NCBI RefSeq assembly: GCF_019753045.1
Contig: NZ_JAIELN010000002.1
Coordinates: 434,001-498,000 of the forward strand
DNA length: 64,000 bases
Source: Hyphomicrobium sp.
GTDB taxonomy: Bacteria > Pseudomonadota > Alphaproteobacteria > Rhizobiales > Hyphomicrobiaceae
Direction: 5' to 3'
Shown: in pieces, positions 8,122-16,081 of the stretch
Position numbering within the stretch: position 1 is the first letter of the stretch
Layout: every line of letters begins with the position of its first letter
Notes under the pieces: generated by a model
Told to the model about the DNA's origin: nothing
Databases searched by the model: none
Seen by the model: only the letters and a program-made list of their open reading frames with translations
Translations under genes and position numbers: made by a program

Positions 8122-8886
8122 ATGTTTAATCGCGTAGTCGTTTTTGTCCTGTTTTGCTTATTTGTATCCCCCGCCTGCGCGCAAACGGCGATGGAGGCGG
8201 AGAACGACGTTCCAGCAGCTCAGGGTGGTGCCTCAACGCTTCCTCCGGCACTCAAGGACCTTCGCGCTCATGTCGATGCCGAACAGACGATGGACTTTAA
8301 AACTTCGTTCCATACCTCCAGCAACGTCCTGAACATCCAATCGGAAGGGTCGGCACACTTTCTGGTCCGGAAGCCCAATCAATTTCGGATCGAGGTTTCG
8401 ACTCATAACGCGTCGTATGAATACGTCTCCGATGGTACGGTGTTGACGATTTATAACATTGCTCAGAAGTCGTATGCGCAGGTCGCGGCCCGCGCGAATG
8501 TACAGGGAAACATGTCCTTGATTGCGGGTCTCATGGGATTTCAGGCGCGTATCTTCGATTTCTTTGCAGCACTCGATCAAGCGTCAGACGGACTAAGTTC
8601 TGTTCAGATTACCCCCAAGGGCGCGGGAACCGTCGGCGGACGCGAATGCGATCGCTTCATTGTGACATCGATGGTCGAGAAATGGGATGTGTCGTTAGAG
8701 ATGCCGGCACCTCATCTCCCATGCAAGCTCGTTAGTGGCGACGTGGACGATCCATCCGCGACGTTGCAGGTCAACGAATTCACCTGGGAAAAGGCACCAA
8801 GTTTAACCGCGGATACTTTTGTATTCTCGCCACCGCCAGGATCCAAGAAGACCGACGTTGGCAGTGTATTGGCGTCTCCGGAATAG
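8122..8886 (+). CDS. exported DUF2092 family protein
   Basis: 254 residues from the ATG at 8122; an in-frame TTG five codons earlier is less likely. Residues 1-20 form a signal peptide ending 'SPACA'. The rest fits the DUF2092 family, which resembles the LolA/LolB lipoprotein-carrier fold: 'FLVRKPNQFRIEV', 'YEYVSDGTVLTIYN', 'KSYAQVAA', and 'PKGAGTVGGRECDRFIVTS'. Members are periplasmic and of unknown function. It is a single gene closed by a two-way terminator. The LolA-like fold is recalled for the family rather than demonstrated here. Confidence 0.75.
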   Translation: MFNRVVVFVLFCLFVSPACAQTAMEAENDVPAAQGGASTLPPALKDLRAHVDAEQTMDFKTSFHTSSNVLNIQSEGSAHFLVRKPNQFRIEVSTHNASYEYVSDGTVLTIYNIAQKSYAQVAARANVQGNMSLIAGLMGFQARIFDFFAALDQASDGLSSVQITPKGAGTVGGRECDRFIVTSMVEKWDVSLEMPAPHLPCKLVSGDVDDPSATLQVNEFTWEKAPSLTADTFVFSPPPGSKKTDVGSVLASPE

Positions 8887-8911
8887 ACACGCACTTTGCC
8901 TGACAGAAAAG

Positions 8912-8932
8912 CCCTGCCGAAATTCGGCAGGG
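8912..8932. terminator. bidirectional Rho-independent terminator
   Basis: CCCTGCCG / CGGCAGGG form a perfect 8-bp stem with loop AAATT. TTTT follows on the plus side and the upstream AAAA gives a T-run for the minus side, so it can end both the DUF2092 gene and the convergent hsp20 gene. Confidence 0.85.
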
Positions 8933-8979
8933 ATTTTGGTGTTCATGCTCGCGCTGCGCTCATATGCTGACGTGACTTA

Positions 8980-9480
8980 CTAAGCGCGGCTAGATGGCTT
9001 TCCGTTTTTGCCCTCTTTCACTTCGATTTTCTTGGCTTCGATGTTGGCTGGCTTCGGAATGGTAATCTTCAGCACGCCATCTGACATCGTCGCATTGATC
9101 TTCGATGAATCGACGCCAGCCGGTAGTTCGATTGTTCGAAGAAACGTTCCGTAGGCGCGTTCGCTGACATAGACATTCTTGTCGTCGCGATGGGATTCCA
9201 TCTTCTTCTCGCCGCGGATCGTCAGCACGTTGTCTTCGAGTGACATGTCGACATCGCCGCGTTCTAGTCCGGGCATCTCGACGGTAATATCGATTTCCTT
9301 ATTGTTTTCGGCAACGTCGATGTTTGGCAGCAGATGCATCATTTTCTGCTGGGCGGCGATGCCCTGCGAAAAATCCTCGAACAAGCGATCGATCTCGCGG
9401 TGCAAAGGGCCAAAGAGAACGGCGCCTGAGCGAGTTATGTCATTGCGCAGTGTCGAGGGAACTTGATGTCTCAGTTTCAT
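8980..9480 (-). CDS. small heat-shock protein, Hsp20/alpha-crystallin family
   Basis: 166 residues. The alpha-crystallin domain spans about residues 48-150: 'LPNIDVAENNKEIDITVEMP', 'VDMSLEDNVLTIRGEKK', 'YGTFLRTIELPAGVD', 'SDGVLKITIPKP'. The short N-terminal arm mentions no membrane segment. It is an ATP-independent holdase that keeps unfolding proteins soluble. A ROSE-like or other thermosensing 5' leader would be usual for such genes in rhizobia; here the AAAGGA ribosome site can pair with a nearby GATCC (see findings). A CTTGGC-N17-TTAAAT promoter-like pair lies about 180 bp upstream. Confidence 0.9.
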   Translation of the reverse strand: MKLRHQVPSTLRNDITRSGAVLFGPLHREIDRLFEDFSQGIAAQQKMMHLLPNIDVAENNKEIDITVEMPGLERGDVDMSLEDNVLTIRGEKKMESHRDDKNVYVSERAYGTFLRTIELPAGVDSSKINATMSDGVLKITIPKPANIEAKKIEVKEGKNGKPSSRA

Positions 9481-9808
9481 GACGAGATCCTTTCGTGGTT
9501 TGGATCCAAGGGTGTGCGGCTTGGCGGCCGGGCCACGATGCGCTCGCCCCTTCGTTCGCCGCGTCGCGCGTACTTACACCTCGGCTCAAACTGATCGAGC
9601 GTTCTTCACGGCATTGATTGGCGTACCGTCGTTCGGCAGCCTGTCGCAGAATGCCGGGGCATTTAAGCGAGGGGTCAGTGTTAGCCAAGCATCTTTATGT
9701 TCTCTGAACAAAACCCGGAGATTTGTGCCGAGCACGCCATCCTAGGATTTAGCGCCAGGTGTTGATCAATCCATGCAGAACAGTGACGCTTCGCTCGGGG
9801 GGCGTTGA
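9481..9808. other. intergenic region upstream of hsp20
   Basis: 328 bp between the start of hsp20 and the stop of the Rieske/FAD oxidoreductase gene (both on the minus strand). It holds the putative hsp20 promoter at 9661-9689 and the hsp20 leader. Open frames here have no protein-like features. Confidence 0.6.
9661..9689 (-). promoter_or_regulatory. putative hsp20 promoter
   Basis: On the minus strand CTTGGC (9689-9684), 17 bases, then TTAAAT (9666-9661). The CTTG core fits the -35 element of alphaproteobacterial RpoH or housekeeping promoters. It is the best candidate upstream of the heat-shock gene, but it leaves a leader of about 170 nt and is unproven. Confidence 0.35.
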
Positions 9809-11344
9809 CTATAGCTGGCTGCGCTGAAAAATCTCCCGCTCCAGATCGACCTCGGCGCGAAGGTTCGCGAGATCGCGCGATACCGTAGCGACTGCTACCG
9901 TTCGGCCCGCTTGGAAGTACGTGACCTTGCAATCGCGGGCTGCGGGATTGCCGTCGATCTCAATCTTGTCCCAGCGTTCGGCGTGACCCACATAGCGGAT
10001 CGCGACATCGTAATGCTGGCTCCAGAAAAATGGTACGGCATCGAAACGCTCGTTGTGCCCGAGCATGTTGCGCGCAGCCGTTTGCCCTTGTCGCTCTGCT
10101 ACAACCCAATGTTCGACGCGAATGGAAGAGCCCGTATGCTGGTCGGGCCAGCGAGCGATGTCTCCGGCTGCGAAGATGCGGTTCGCGGTTGTCCGCAGAT
10201 ACTCGTCTACAACTATACCATTATCGACGCGAAGGCCCGCTTGCGATGCCAACGCCGTATCAGGGTGAACTCCGATGCCAGCGACGACGAGGTCCGCCTG
10301 GATAGCTTCTCCGCTCTTGAGAATGACACCCCTTTCGTCGATTGCTGCCGCGCTCGTGCCGAGCAGAAATTTGACGCCGTGCTCCTCGTGAATGGCTCGG
10401 ATCATGTCGCCCAGCTCTGGACCGAGAACACGTTCCAGAGGCCGTGATTGCGGCCCGATCACATGTACGTCGAGGCCGCGCTCGCGCAGCGCCGCAGCGG
10501 TCTCTAAGCCGATAAAGCTGGCGCCGATCACCGCGATACGCTTAGCGGTCTTCGCCTCGTCAATGAGTGCGATGCTGTCATCGAGTGTGCGCAGGTAGCG
10601 CAGCTTTGCGAGGTTCGCGCCGGGAATGTCGAGCCGAACCGGAGAGGCTCCGGTTGCGATTAACAGTGCGTCGAACTCGAAGCGACCGCCATCCTCCAGC
10701 GTTACGACGCGGCCAGTCGCATCGATCGACGCGACCCGGGCACCGAGGCGAACGTCAATCCGCCTTTTCGAGTAGAAGTCGGCCGAGCGAAGCGGGATCC
10801 AATCCGCAGGGGCGGTCCCGGCGAGAAAATCCTTCGACAGATTGGGCCGGTCATAAGGCAACGCATCGTCCGCGCTCAGCATGGTGATGCTTCCGTCATA
10901 TCCGTAACGGCGCAACATCTCCGCGGCGGCATTGCCGGCCGCGCCGCCGCCGATGATGACGACCGAGCGCAACTCGGTGTCGCTCCGCGCATGCTTGCGA
11001 TCGACTTTCATCTTCTCGCGGGCAAATAGCATGTCGCCATCGCGATCGACGCGCCAGCAAGAAACCGGGTTGAGCGCTGGTGCGCGCAATGCCTCCCCAG
11101 TGCGAAGGCTGAAGCAAGCGTGATGCAGCGGACAGCGGACCGTGTCGGCGACCAGAAGGCCATCGGCGAGGGGGCCATTGTAATGCGTACAAATTGCGCC
11201 GATCGCGAAGATTTCTTCGCCCTGCCGGGCGACCAGAACCGCTTCGTCGCCAATATGACCGAGCAGCATTGCACCGGCGGGTAAATCTGAGAACGAGATC
11301 CCTTTCGTTAAGTCAGGTCCGCTAGGCTGCGCAGTTTCGGACAT
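9809..11344 (-). CDS. Rieske [2Fe-2S] / FAD-dependent NAD(P)H oxidoreductase (AIFL-like ferredoxin reductase)
   Basis: 511 residues with two parts. Residues 15-110 are a Rieske domain with ligands C52-T-H54 and C71-P-L-H74. Residues 125-430 are a two-dinucleotide-fold reductase: FAD motif 'VVIIGGGAAGNAAAEMLRR', NAD(P) motif 'RIAVIGASFIGLETAAALRE', and the late FAD motif 'RIFAAGDIARWP'. The C-terminal part is the usual ferredoxin-reductase dimer domain. Such fusions resemble apoptosis-inducing-factor-like proteins and reductase components of ring oxygenases. No oxygenase is adjacent, so its electron acceptor is unknown. It is probably cytoplasmic: no signal peptide or membrane helix is visible. 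Confidence 0.85.
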   Translation of the reverse strand: MSETAQPSGPDLTKGISFSDLPAGAMLLGHIGDEAVLVARQGEEIFAIGAICTHYNGPLADGLLVADTVRCPLHHACFSLRTGEALRAPALNPVSCWRVDRDGDMLFAREKMKVDRKHARSDTELRSVVIIGGGAAGNAAAEMLRRYGYDGSITMLSADDALPYDRPNLSKDFLAGTAPADWIPLRSADFYSKRRIDVRLGARVASIDATGRVVTLEDGGRFEFDALLIATGASPVRLDIPGANLAKLRYLRTLDDSIALIDEAKTAKRIAVIGASFIGLETAAALRERGLDVHVIGPQSRPLERVLGPELGDMIRAIHEEHGVKFLLGTSAAAIDERGVILKSGEAIQADLVVAGIGVHPDTALASQAGLRVDNGIVVDEYLRTTANRIFAAGDIARWPDQHTGSSIRVEHWVVAERQGQTAARNMLGHNERFDAVPFFWSQHYDVAIRYVGHAERWDKIEIDGNPAARDCKVTYFQAGRTVAVATVSRDLANLRAEVDLEREIFQRSQL

Positions 11345-11450
11345 CGCATCAGTCTCCGCTTCTGACAGAACGTGACGTTACCATAGGGCAGACCGCAATA
11401 GGATTATTCCGGTAGGAAGGCGAAGTCATGGATTAACTTGCGTGCTCGAA

Positions 11451-12266
11451 TTAGTCCTGACGCGGACAAAGCTGAATGGCAATGGCGGCGCAGGCAGCCG
11501 GTAACACCCAGGCGAAACTACCCATAAAATAGACGGCAAGCGCAGCCGACGCGCCTCCAATCACAAAGCCGCAAACCGGGCGAAAATGGCGTTCGAACGA
11601 CAGCATATCAGCATTGCTTGCCGGTGTTCGCGCAATTGCTCCGACAAAGCTAAGCACCGCGTTCGCCAGATTTGACGTCATGACAACAGTGGATGGCGCT
11701 TGGGGAAAGCAGAAATAACGCAACGTAAATTGGCATCCCATGGCGCAAATCGCCATCATCGCGGCGATGCCGGTCAACAACCGGTGCGGGTTCAAAGAGG
11801 GTTGCAGCGTGTTCGCAAGAACGACAACGGCCACAAGGAATGCAAATTGTGTGACGAGTAAAAGACGCAAGAGAGCAGCGCCGGATGCCTTCGATCGTGT
11901 TGCGATAAGCCAGGTGCCTGCAATGGCCAAGACAAACATAGGAATGGTGAGTGCCTGTGCAATTTTCATTGACCCGCTGCTGACGAGGTCGGCCGCGACC
12001 AATACGAGATTACCCGTCATATGCGCGGCGAAGATATTGCCAAGCGTTATAAATCCAAGGAGTTCAGTCATGCCGGCGATCACGCTGAGCAGCGTGAGCA
12101 GGTGTTTTTCGGAACGCAAATCGGGATTTTTCCACTGCACAGGATCGAAGCTCGTGTCCCAATTAATTTGCCAACGGCTCGCTGGATTAACGCAAACAAC
12201 TTTGCCGCCATTCGTGATGACGCTGCCGGTGCATGATAGAATGGAAATGAGAGCAACGCTGATCAA
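11451..12266 (-). CDS. DUF1275 (YoaK family) membrane protein
   Basis: About 270 residues if the TTG at 12266 is used; no ATG lies before the conserved part, so the exact start is uncertain and the first 50 residues may not be translated. The family core begins 'LLTLLSVIAGMTELLGFITL' and continues 'NIFAAHMTGNLVLVAADLV', the diagnostic TGN motif of DUF1275. Six hydrophobic segments follow, ending 'FAWVLPAACAAIAIQL'. The function of the family is unknown; members are inner-membrane proteins of about 220 residues. Confidence 0.75.
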   Translation of the reverse strand: MISVALISILSCTGSVITNGGKVVCVNPASRWQINWDTSFDPVQWKNPDLRSEKHLLTLLSVIAGMTELLGFITLGNIFAAHMTGNLVLVAADLVSSGSMKIAQALTIPMFVLAIAGTWLIATRSKASGAALLRLLLVTQFAFLVAVVVLANTLQPSLNPHRLLTGIAAMMAICAMGCQFTLRYFCFPQAPSTVVMTSNLANAVLSFVGAIARTPASNADMLSFERHFRPVCGFVIGGASAALAVYFMGSFAWVLPAACAAIAIQLCPRQD

Positions 12267-12379
12267 AAATTATCGCGATTTTTAAATACAAACATAAGAC
12301 AGCTTGCGTACATGGGGCGCTATACTAGCAGCAGATGGGGGACACTTGGAGGAACTGCCGATCACCAAGGAGTCCAAAT

Positions 12380-12691
12380 ATGATGAAGTATATTATCGCT
12401 CCGGCATTCGCTGCGCTCTGTCTATCCGCGGCGACCACACTGGCAATCGCCGAAGATCAATCAGCAACGGACAGAGCGCGCCACACGTTCGGCGAGGAAG
12501 GCAAACTTCCGCCAAGTGGCGCGGTGAATAGTCGAGTTCCAGAAATGGGCGCTGGTACCGGCACAGGCGAAGGCACCGCAGGTACGTCCCACAGAATGGG
12601 CGACGAAGGAAAACTCCCCGCCACGAACTCCATGACCAACCAAGTCCCGAAAATGAGCACACCGAAGAGCCCGGATACGCCGGACAAGTAG
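12380..12691 (+). CDS. small exported protein with an internal duplication
   Basis: 103 residues from the ATG at 12380, which has AAGGAG eight bases upstream; a second ATG follows at once. Residues 1-24 form a signal peptide ending 'TTLAIA'. The mature protein is hydrophilic and repeats a 19-residue unit: 38-56 ('GEEGKLPPSGAVNSRVPEM') and 74-92 ('GDEGKLPATNSMTNQVPKM'), joined by a Gly/Thr-rich linker. No cysteines are present and it is probably disordered. It precedes a DUF308 membrane protein. No family recognised. Confidence 0.7.
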   Translation: MMKYIIAPAFAALCLSAATTLAIAEDQSATDRARHTFGEEGKLPPSGAVNSRVPEMGAGTGTGEGTAGTSHRMGDEGKLPATNSMTNQVPKMSTPKSPDTPDK

Positions 12692-12805
12692 GATGTTATC
12701 GCGCTCAATTGAGTTTGTTCATTGAAGAACGCGATCGGCGTTTCCTGCCGAGCAGGGACGCCGGTCGCGACTAAGAAGTTTTTGTTCGTCCGTTAGGAGA
12801 TAGCC

Positions 12806-13375
12806 ATGGCGTTCAGGCCAACTCTAGAATCTCATTCGGGAACGGAAAGTCCAAGCTGGTGGGGAGCGATGCTTCTCGGCGCCGTATTCGTTGCGGCCGG
12901 CCTCTTCCTCCTGGGGGACGTCGTCGCGGCGACGGTGATTAGCGCCGTTGTTATCGGCATCGTGCTTCTCATCGCCGGTGTCTCAGAGGCAATCCAGGCG
13001 TTCTCGGCACCGCATTGGCGGGGCTTCTTGCTCAGGATCCTCATTGGCGCTCTATATGCCGTCTGCGGCTTGATGCTCGTAACCGATCCTGGACGCGCCT
13101 CCATCATACTTGCTCTGGTATTCGCCCTGTCGCTCATCGCCTCGGGCGCCGTACGTATCGTCCAGGCGGTCGAGTACTGGCAATGGGCCGGTTGGCTGCT
13201 GCTGTTCTCGGGGGTAGTAGGCATCGCGGCAGGCCTTGTCATTCTTTCAAAATGGCCCGTCAGCGGCTTGTGGGTTTTGGGTCTCGTCGTTGGCATCGAC
13301 CTTTTGCTTCACGGTCTCTGGTGGATATCGCTCGGCAGCCGTTTGCGTCACGAGCGAAGCGCCATCCCAGCCTAG
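12806..13375 (+). CDS. HdeD family (DUF308) membrane protein
   Basis: 189 residues with six regularly spaced hydrophobic helices, for example 'GAMLLGAVFVAAGLFLLGDV', 'AVVIGIVLLIAGVSEAIQAF', 'ILIGALYAVCGLMLVTDPG' and 'WLLLFSGVVGIAAGLVI'. This is the HdeD/DUF308 layout of paired helices with 'AGxxEAIQAF' and 'ADPG'-like turns. In Escherichia coli HdeD helps acid resistance at high cell density; here that role is only assumed by family. AGGAGA lies eight bases before the ATG. The neighbours give no functional link. Confidence 0.85.
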   Translation: MAFRPTLESHSGTESPSWWGAMLLGAVFVAAGLFLLGDVVAATVISAVVIGIVLLIAGVSEAIQAFSAPHWRGFLLRILIGALYAVCGLMLVTDPGRASIILALVFALSLIASGAVRIVQAVEYWQWAGWLLLFSGVVGIAAGLVILSKWPVSGLWVLGLVVGIDLLLHGLWWISLGSRLRHERSAIPA

Positions 13376-13827
13376 CGGATCCCGCACAAGCCGGGCGAGT
13401 GCGGTCCGGCAATCGAGCGGCGGATGCCAGCCTTCCACATGAGCGACGATGGCTGGCGCAAGATCTGATGCCTATAGGCGCGCTGATTAGACTTCGCGCC
13501 GAGCCATCAGCGTGGCGACGGAACCGATCAGTTCAGAAGCTCGTCCATTATCGATTTCCGTCCACTGTTAATTGCGGATCAAAAGTATCTGATTGCGCAA
13601 CGCTTAGGCTTCCATTTCAGCCGCAAACGAACGCGCCAAAATATCATCGATCCTCATTATCGCCACGCCGCGCAACGGCAAATCAGCGCACAATCAGCGC
13701 ACTGATTCTATTCGGCTGCTGCGCGGCGAATTGTTGGGGCGCGGGGCAAGAAAAGCCGCAAAGCGAGAGTGCGCGATATCAGATTGAGAATTGCAAACGG
13801 ACATTGGGCATAACCCCGGGGGGTGAT
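13376..13827. other. long intergenic region upstream of the chemoreceptor gene
   Basis: About 450 bp. An open frame passes through it into the chemoreceptor, but the translated sequence is Arg-rich and shows no domain. It contains an 11-bp tandem repeat at 13681-13702 and presumably the chemoreceptor promoter. Confidence 0.6.
13681..13707. repeat. 11-bp tandem repeat with partial inverted repeat
   Basis: AATCAGCGCAC occurs twice back to back (13681-13691, 13692-13702). The second copy with the following TGATT also forms AATCAG-CGCA-CTGATT. The one-turn period suggests a possible protein-binding site about 125 bp upstream of the chemoreceptor start. Confidence 0.5.
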
Positions 13828-15561
13828 ATGAGTCACGGTGCGCATAACAACGCGGCTTCTGCAACTGATGGCGGGTTGGCCGAACGCATGTCCTTTATTC
13901 AACTCGACGACGAGAGATGCAAAAGCCTCCGTAGTATTAAGCCCATCATCGACCGCGAGCTGCCCGTGGCGCTCGGCGTGTTTTACGAAACGATCCGCAA
14001 GACTCCTGAAACCCGGAGATTCTTCAAAAACGACACGCACATGGTTGCGGCCAAGACGGCCCAGGTCAACCACTGGGCGTCGATAAGCAATGCGGATTTC
14101 GACGCGCGCTACGTTTCCAATGTGCGAAAAGTCGGCCAGACGCACGCACGCATCGGCCTTGAGCCCCGGTGGTATATCGGCGGCTATGCGATCGTGGTCG
14201 AACACCTCATTCGTGCGGTCGTCAACGACATGTGGCCCACCGGCTTTTCGCTTGGCCGGAAGAAAAACGACGCCGAGGATGTTGGGCGATGCCTAGGCGC
14301 GCTCGTCAAGGCAATGATGCTCGATATGGATTTCTCCATTTCTGTGTATGCCGAGGCCGCCGAGGACGCGAGACGCAAGTACGAAGAGGACGCCGAAGCC
14401 GAGCGCATCCGGACAGAGCAGGCGAGACGCGAGGCGGAGCGAAAAGCCGAAGAGGAGGCGATCGGGCGCGAACGCGCCATGGTATCCAATTCTATTGGGG
14501 CAGCCGTCGCCAAACTCGCCGCAAAAGACCTGTCGTTCCGATTGACCGACGATCTTCCGGATGCCTATCGCAAGCTGCAGCGGGAATTCAATGCGGCTCT
14601 CGAGCAGTTCGATGTGACCCTGCAATCTGTCATCGCAAGCTCTGAGAAGATGACGTCGGGAACTCACGAGATAGCGGCCGCCGCCGACGATCTCTCTCGC
14701 CGCACGGAGCAGCAGGCGGCCAGCCTCGAAGAAACGGCCGCCGCTCTTGAAGAGATCACGATGACCGTCAAGAAATCGTCGGAGGGCGCCGCCCACGCCC
14801 GCGATACGGCCGCCGCAGCCAAGAACGCTGCTGAATCGAGCCGCGAAGTCGTACGCCAAGCGGTCGATGCGATGGGCAACATCGAGAAATCTTCAAGGCA
14901 GATCACTCAGATCATTAGTGTGATCGATGAAATCGCCTTTCAGACGAATCTGCTCGCACTGAATGCAGGTGTCGAAGCCGCGCGCGCAGGCGATGCCGGA
15001 CGCGGATTTGCTGTGGTTGCCTCTGAGGTCCGCGCGCTCGCGCAGCGTTCAGCCGAAGCCGCGAAGGAAATCAAGATGCTCATCTCGACTTCGAGCGGAC
15101 AGGTCGAGCAGGGCGCACGCTACGTTTCCGAAAGCGGCAAGACTCTCGAGCAGATTATTTCCCACGTCGTCGGCATCAATCAGATGATCGCCGAGATCGC
15201 CGGTGCTTCTGAGGAGCAGGCCACTGGTCTGCAGCAAATCAACACCGCGATCGCCGGCATGGATCAGACCACGCAGCAAAATGCTGCGATGGTGGAAGAA
15301 ACGACGGCGGCTTGCCACTCGCTGACGGAGGAGACGAACCAGCTCTCAGACCTCATGAGCGAGTTCAAAGTCAATCAGAACTCGTCGATCATGGCGCTGA
15401 GGCAAACATCGGCTCAAATGACGGCGGCGCGGCAATCGAGCATGAAACCCGGGGCGGCAAAGTCGAGGCGCGACGCCCGGGCGACAGCTTTGAAAACGCC
15501 GTCCTCGCCAGGCGGTTCATCCGCGGCGCGCAAGCCTGACGAGGGATGGGAGGAATTTTAA
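13828..15561 (+). CDS. globin-coupled methyl-accepting chemotaxis protein (soluble oxygen/heme sensor)
   Basis: 577 residues from the ATG at 13828, preceded by a GGGGGGTGAT ribosome site; the frame is open far upstream without homology. Residues 20-175 form a sensor globin ('ELPVALGVFYETIRKTPETR', 'VRKVGQTHARIGLEPRWYI') with His106 as likely proximal heme ligand. A charged coiled coil (about 175-215) leads into a HAMP-like segment ('LAAKDLSFRLTDDLP'). The signalling domain follows, with the hairpin tip around 370-405 ('NLLALNAGVEAARAGDAGRG'). There is no membrane helix. The C-terminus 'GWEEF' matches the xWxxF tether that binds CheR/CheB in some receptors. It is followed 52 bp later by cheW. 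Likely an HemAT-like aerotaxis receptor. Confidence 0.9.
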   Translation: MSHGAHNNAASATDGGLAERMSFIQLDDERCKSLRSIKPIIDRELPVALGVFYETIRKTPETRRFFKNDTHMVAAKTAQVNHWASISNADFDARYVSNVRKVGQTHARIGLEPRWYIGGYAIVVEHLIRAVVNDMWPTGFSLGRKKNDAEDVGRCLGALVKAMMLDMDFSISVYAEAAEDARRKYEEDAEAERIRTEQARREAERKAEEEAIGRERAMVSNSIGAAVAKLAAKDLSFRLTDDLPDAYRKLQREFNAALEQFDVTLQSVIASSEKMTSGTHEIAAAADDLSRRTEQQAASLEETAAALEEITMTVKKSSEGAAHARDTAAAAKNAAESSREVVRQAVDAMGNIEKSSRQITQIISVIDEIAFQTNLLALNAGVEAARAGDAGRGFAVVASEVRALAQRSAEAAKEIKMLISTSSGQVEQGARYVSESGKTLEQIISHVVGINQMIAEIAGASEEQATGLQQINTAIAGMDQTTQQNAAMVEETTAACHSLTEETNQLSDLMSEFKVNQNSSIMALRQTSAQMTAARQSSMKPGAAKSRRDARATALKTPSSPGGSSAARKPDEGWEEF

Positions 15562-15613
15562 CGTTTCTGGACACATGACCATGATTGATCGAAGTCCGAT
15601 CCGAGGCTGAACA

Positions 15614-16081
15614 ATGATCGAGAACCAAATGACTGAGGGAACGAAAACTCTCGAAGTTTTGGCGTTTCGCGTAGGCAACCAGGACTTCGGCATCGACGTG
15701 GTGGCGGTGCGGGAAATCCGCGGCTGGACACCGGCCACTCCGCTGCCTCATGCCCCGAGTTTCCTATGCGGCGTGGTCAACCTGCGTGGCATCGTGCTGC
15801 CAATTGTCGACCTCGCGGCCCGGCTCGGATTTCCCCCGGCCGAGCCAACTGCGCGTCATGCCATCGTCGTCACTCAGCAGGGCGAGCAAGTGATCGGTCT
15901 GCTCGTCGACGGCGTTTCCGACATTCTGACAATTGATTTGGCGCAGGTTCAGCCGACGCCAGAAGTCGCCTCTGATATGGCCAAGTCATTCGTGCGGGGC
16001 GTGATCCCGATCGACGGCCGTATGATCAGCCTTCTTGCGTTGAATACGGTGTTGCCGGCTGTGGATCAGCACGCCGCCTAG
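15614..16081 (+). CDS. cheW: chemotaxis coupling protein CheW
   Basis: 155 residues, single CheW domain: '[20 protein letters not shown]', '[20 protein letters not shown]', '[16 protein letters not shown]' and '[16 protein letters not shown]'. It joins chemoreceptors to the CheA kinase. Its position right after the globin-coupled receptor suggests the two work together, perhaps as a dedicated coupling protein, because no cheA, cheY, cheR or cheB is present in the window. The 3' end overlaps the convergent GGDEF-EAL gene by 56 bp. ATG at 15629 is an alternative start. Confidence 0.92.
   Translation: MIENQMTEGTKTLEVLAFRVGNQDFGIDVVAVREIRGWTPATPLPHAPSFLCGVVNLRGIVLPIVDLAARLGFPPAEPTARHAIVVTQQGEQVIGLLVDGVSDILTIDLAQVQPTPEVASDMAKSFVRGVIPIDGRMISLLALNTVLPAVDQHAA

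Noticed and set aside
13015-13827. Long open extension upstream of the chemoreceptor (271 codons)
   Set aside because: It overlaps the DUF308 gene in another frame and is Arg-rich; the ATG at 13828 has a strong ribosome site and starts the globin domain.
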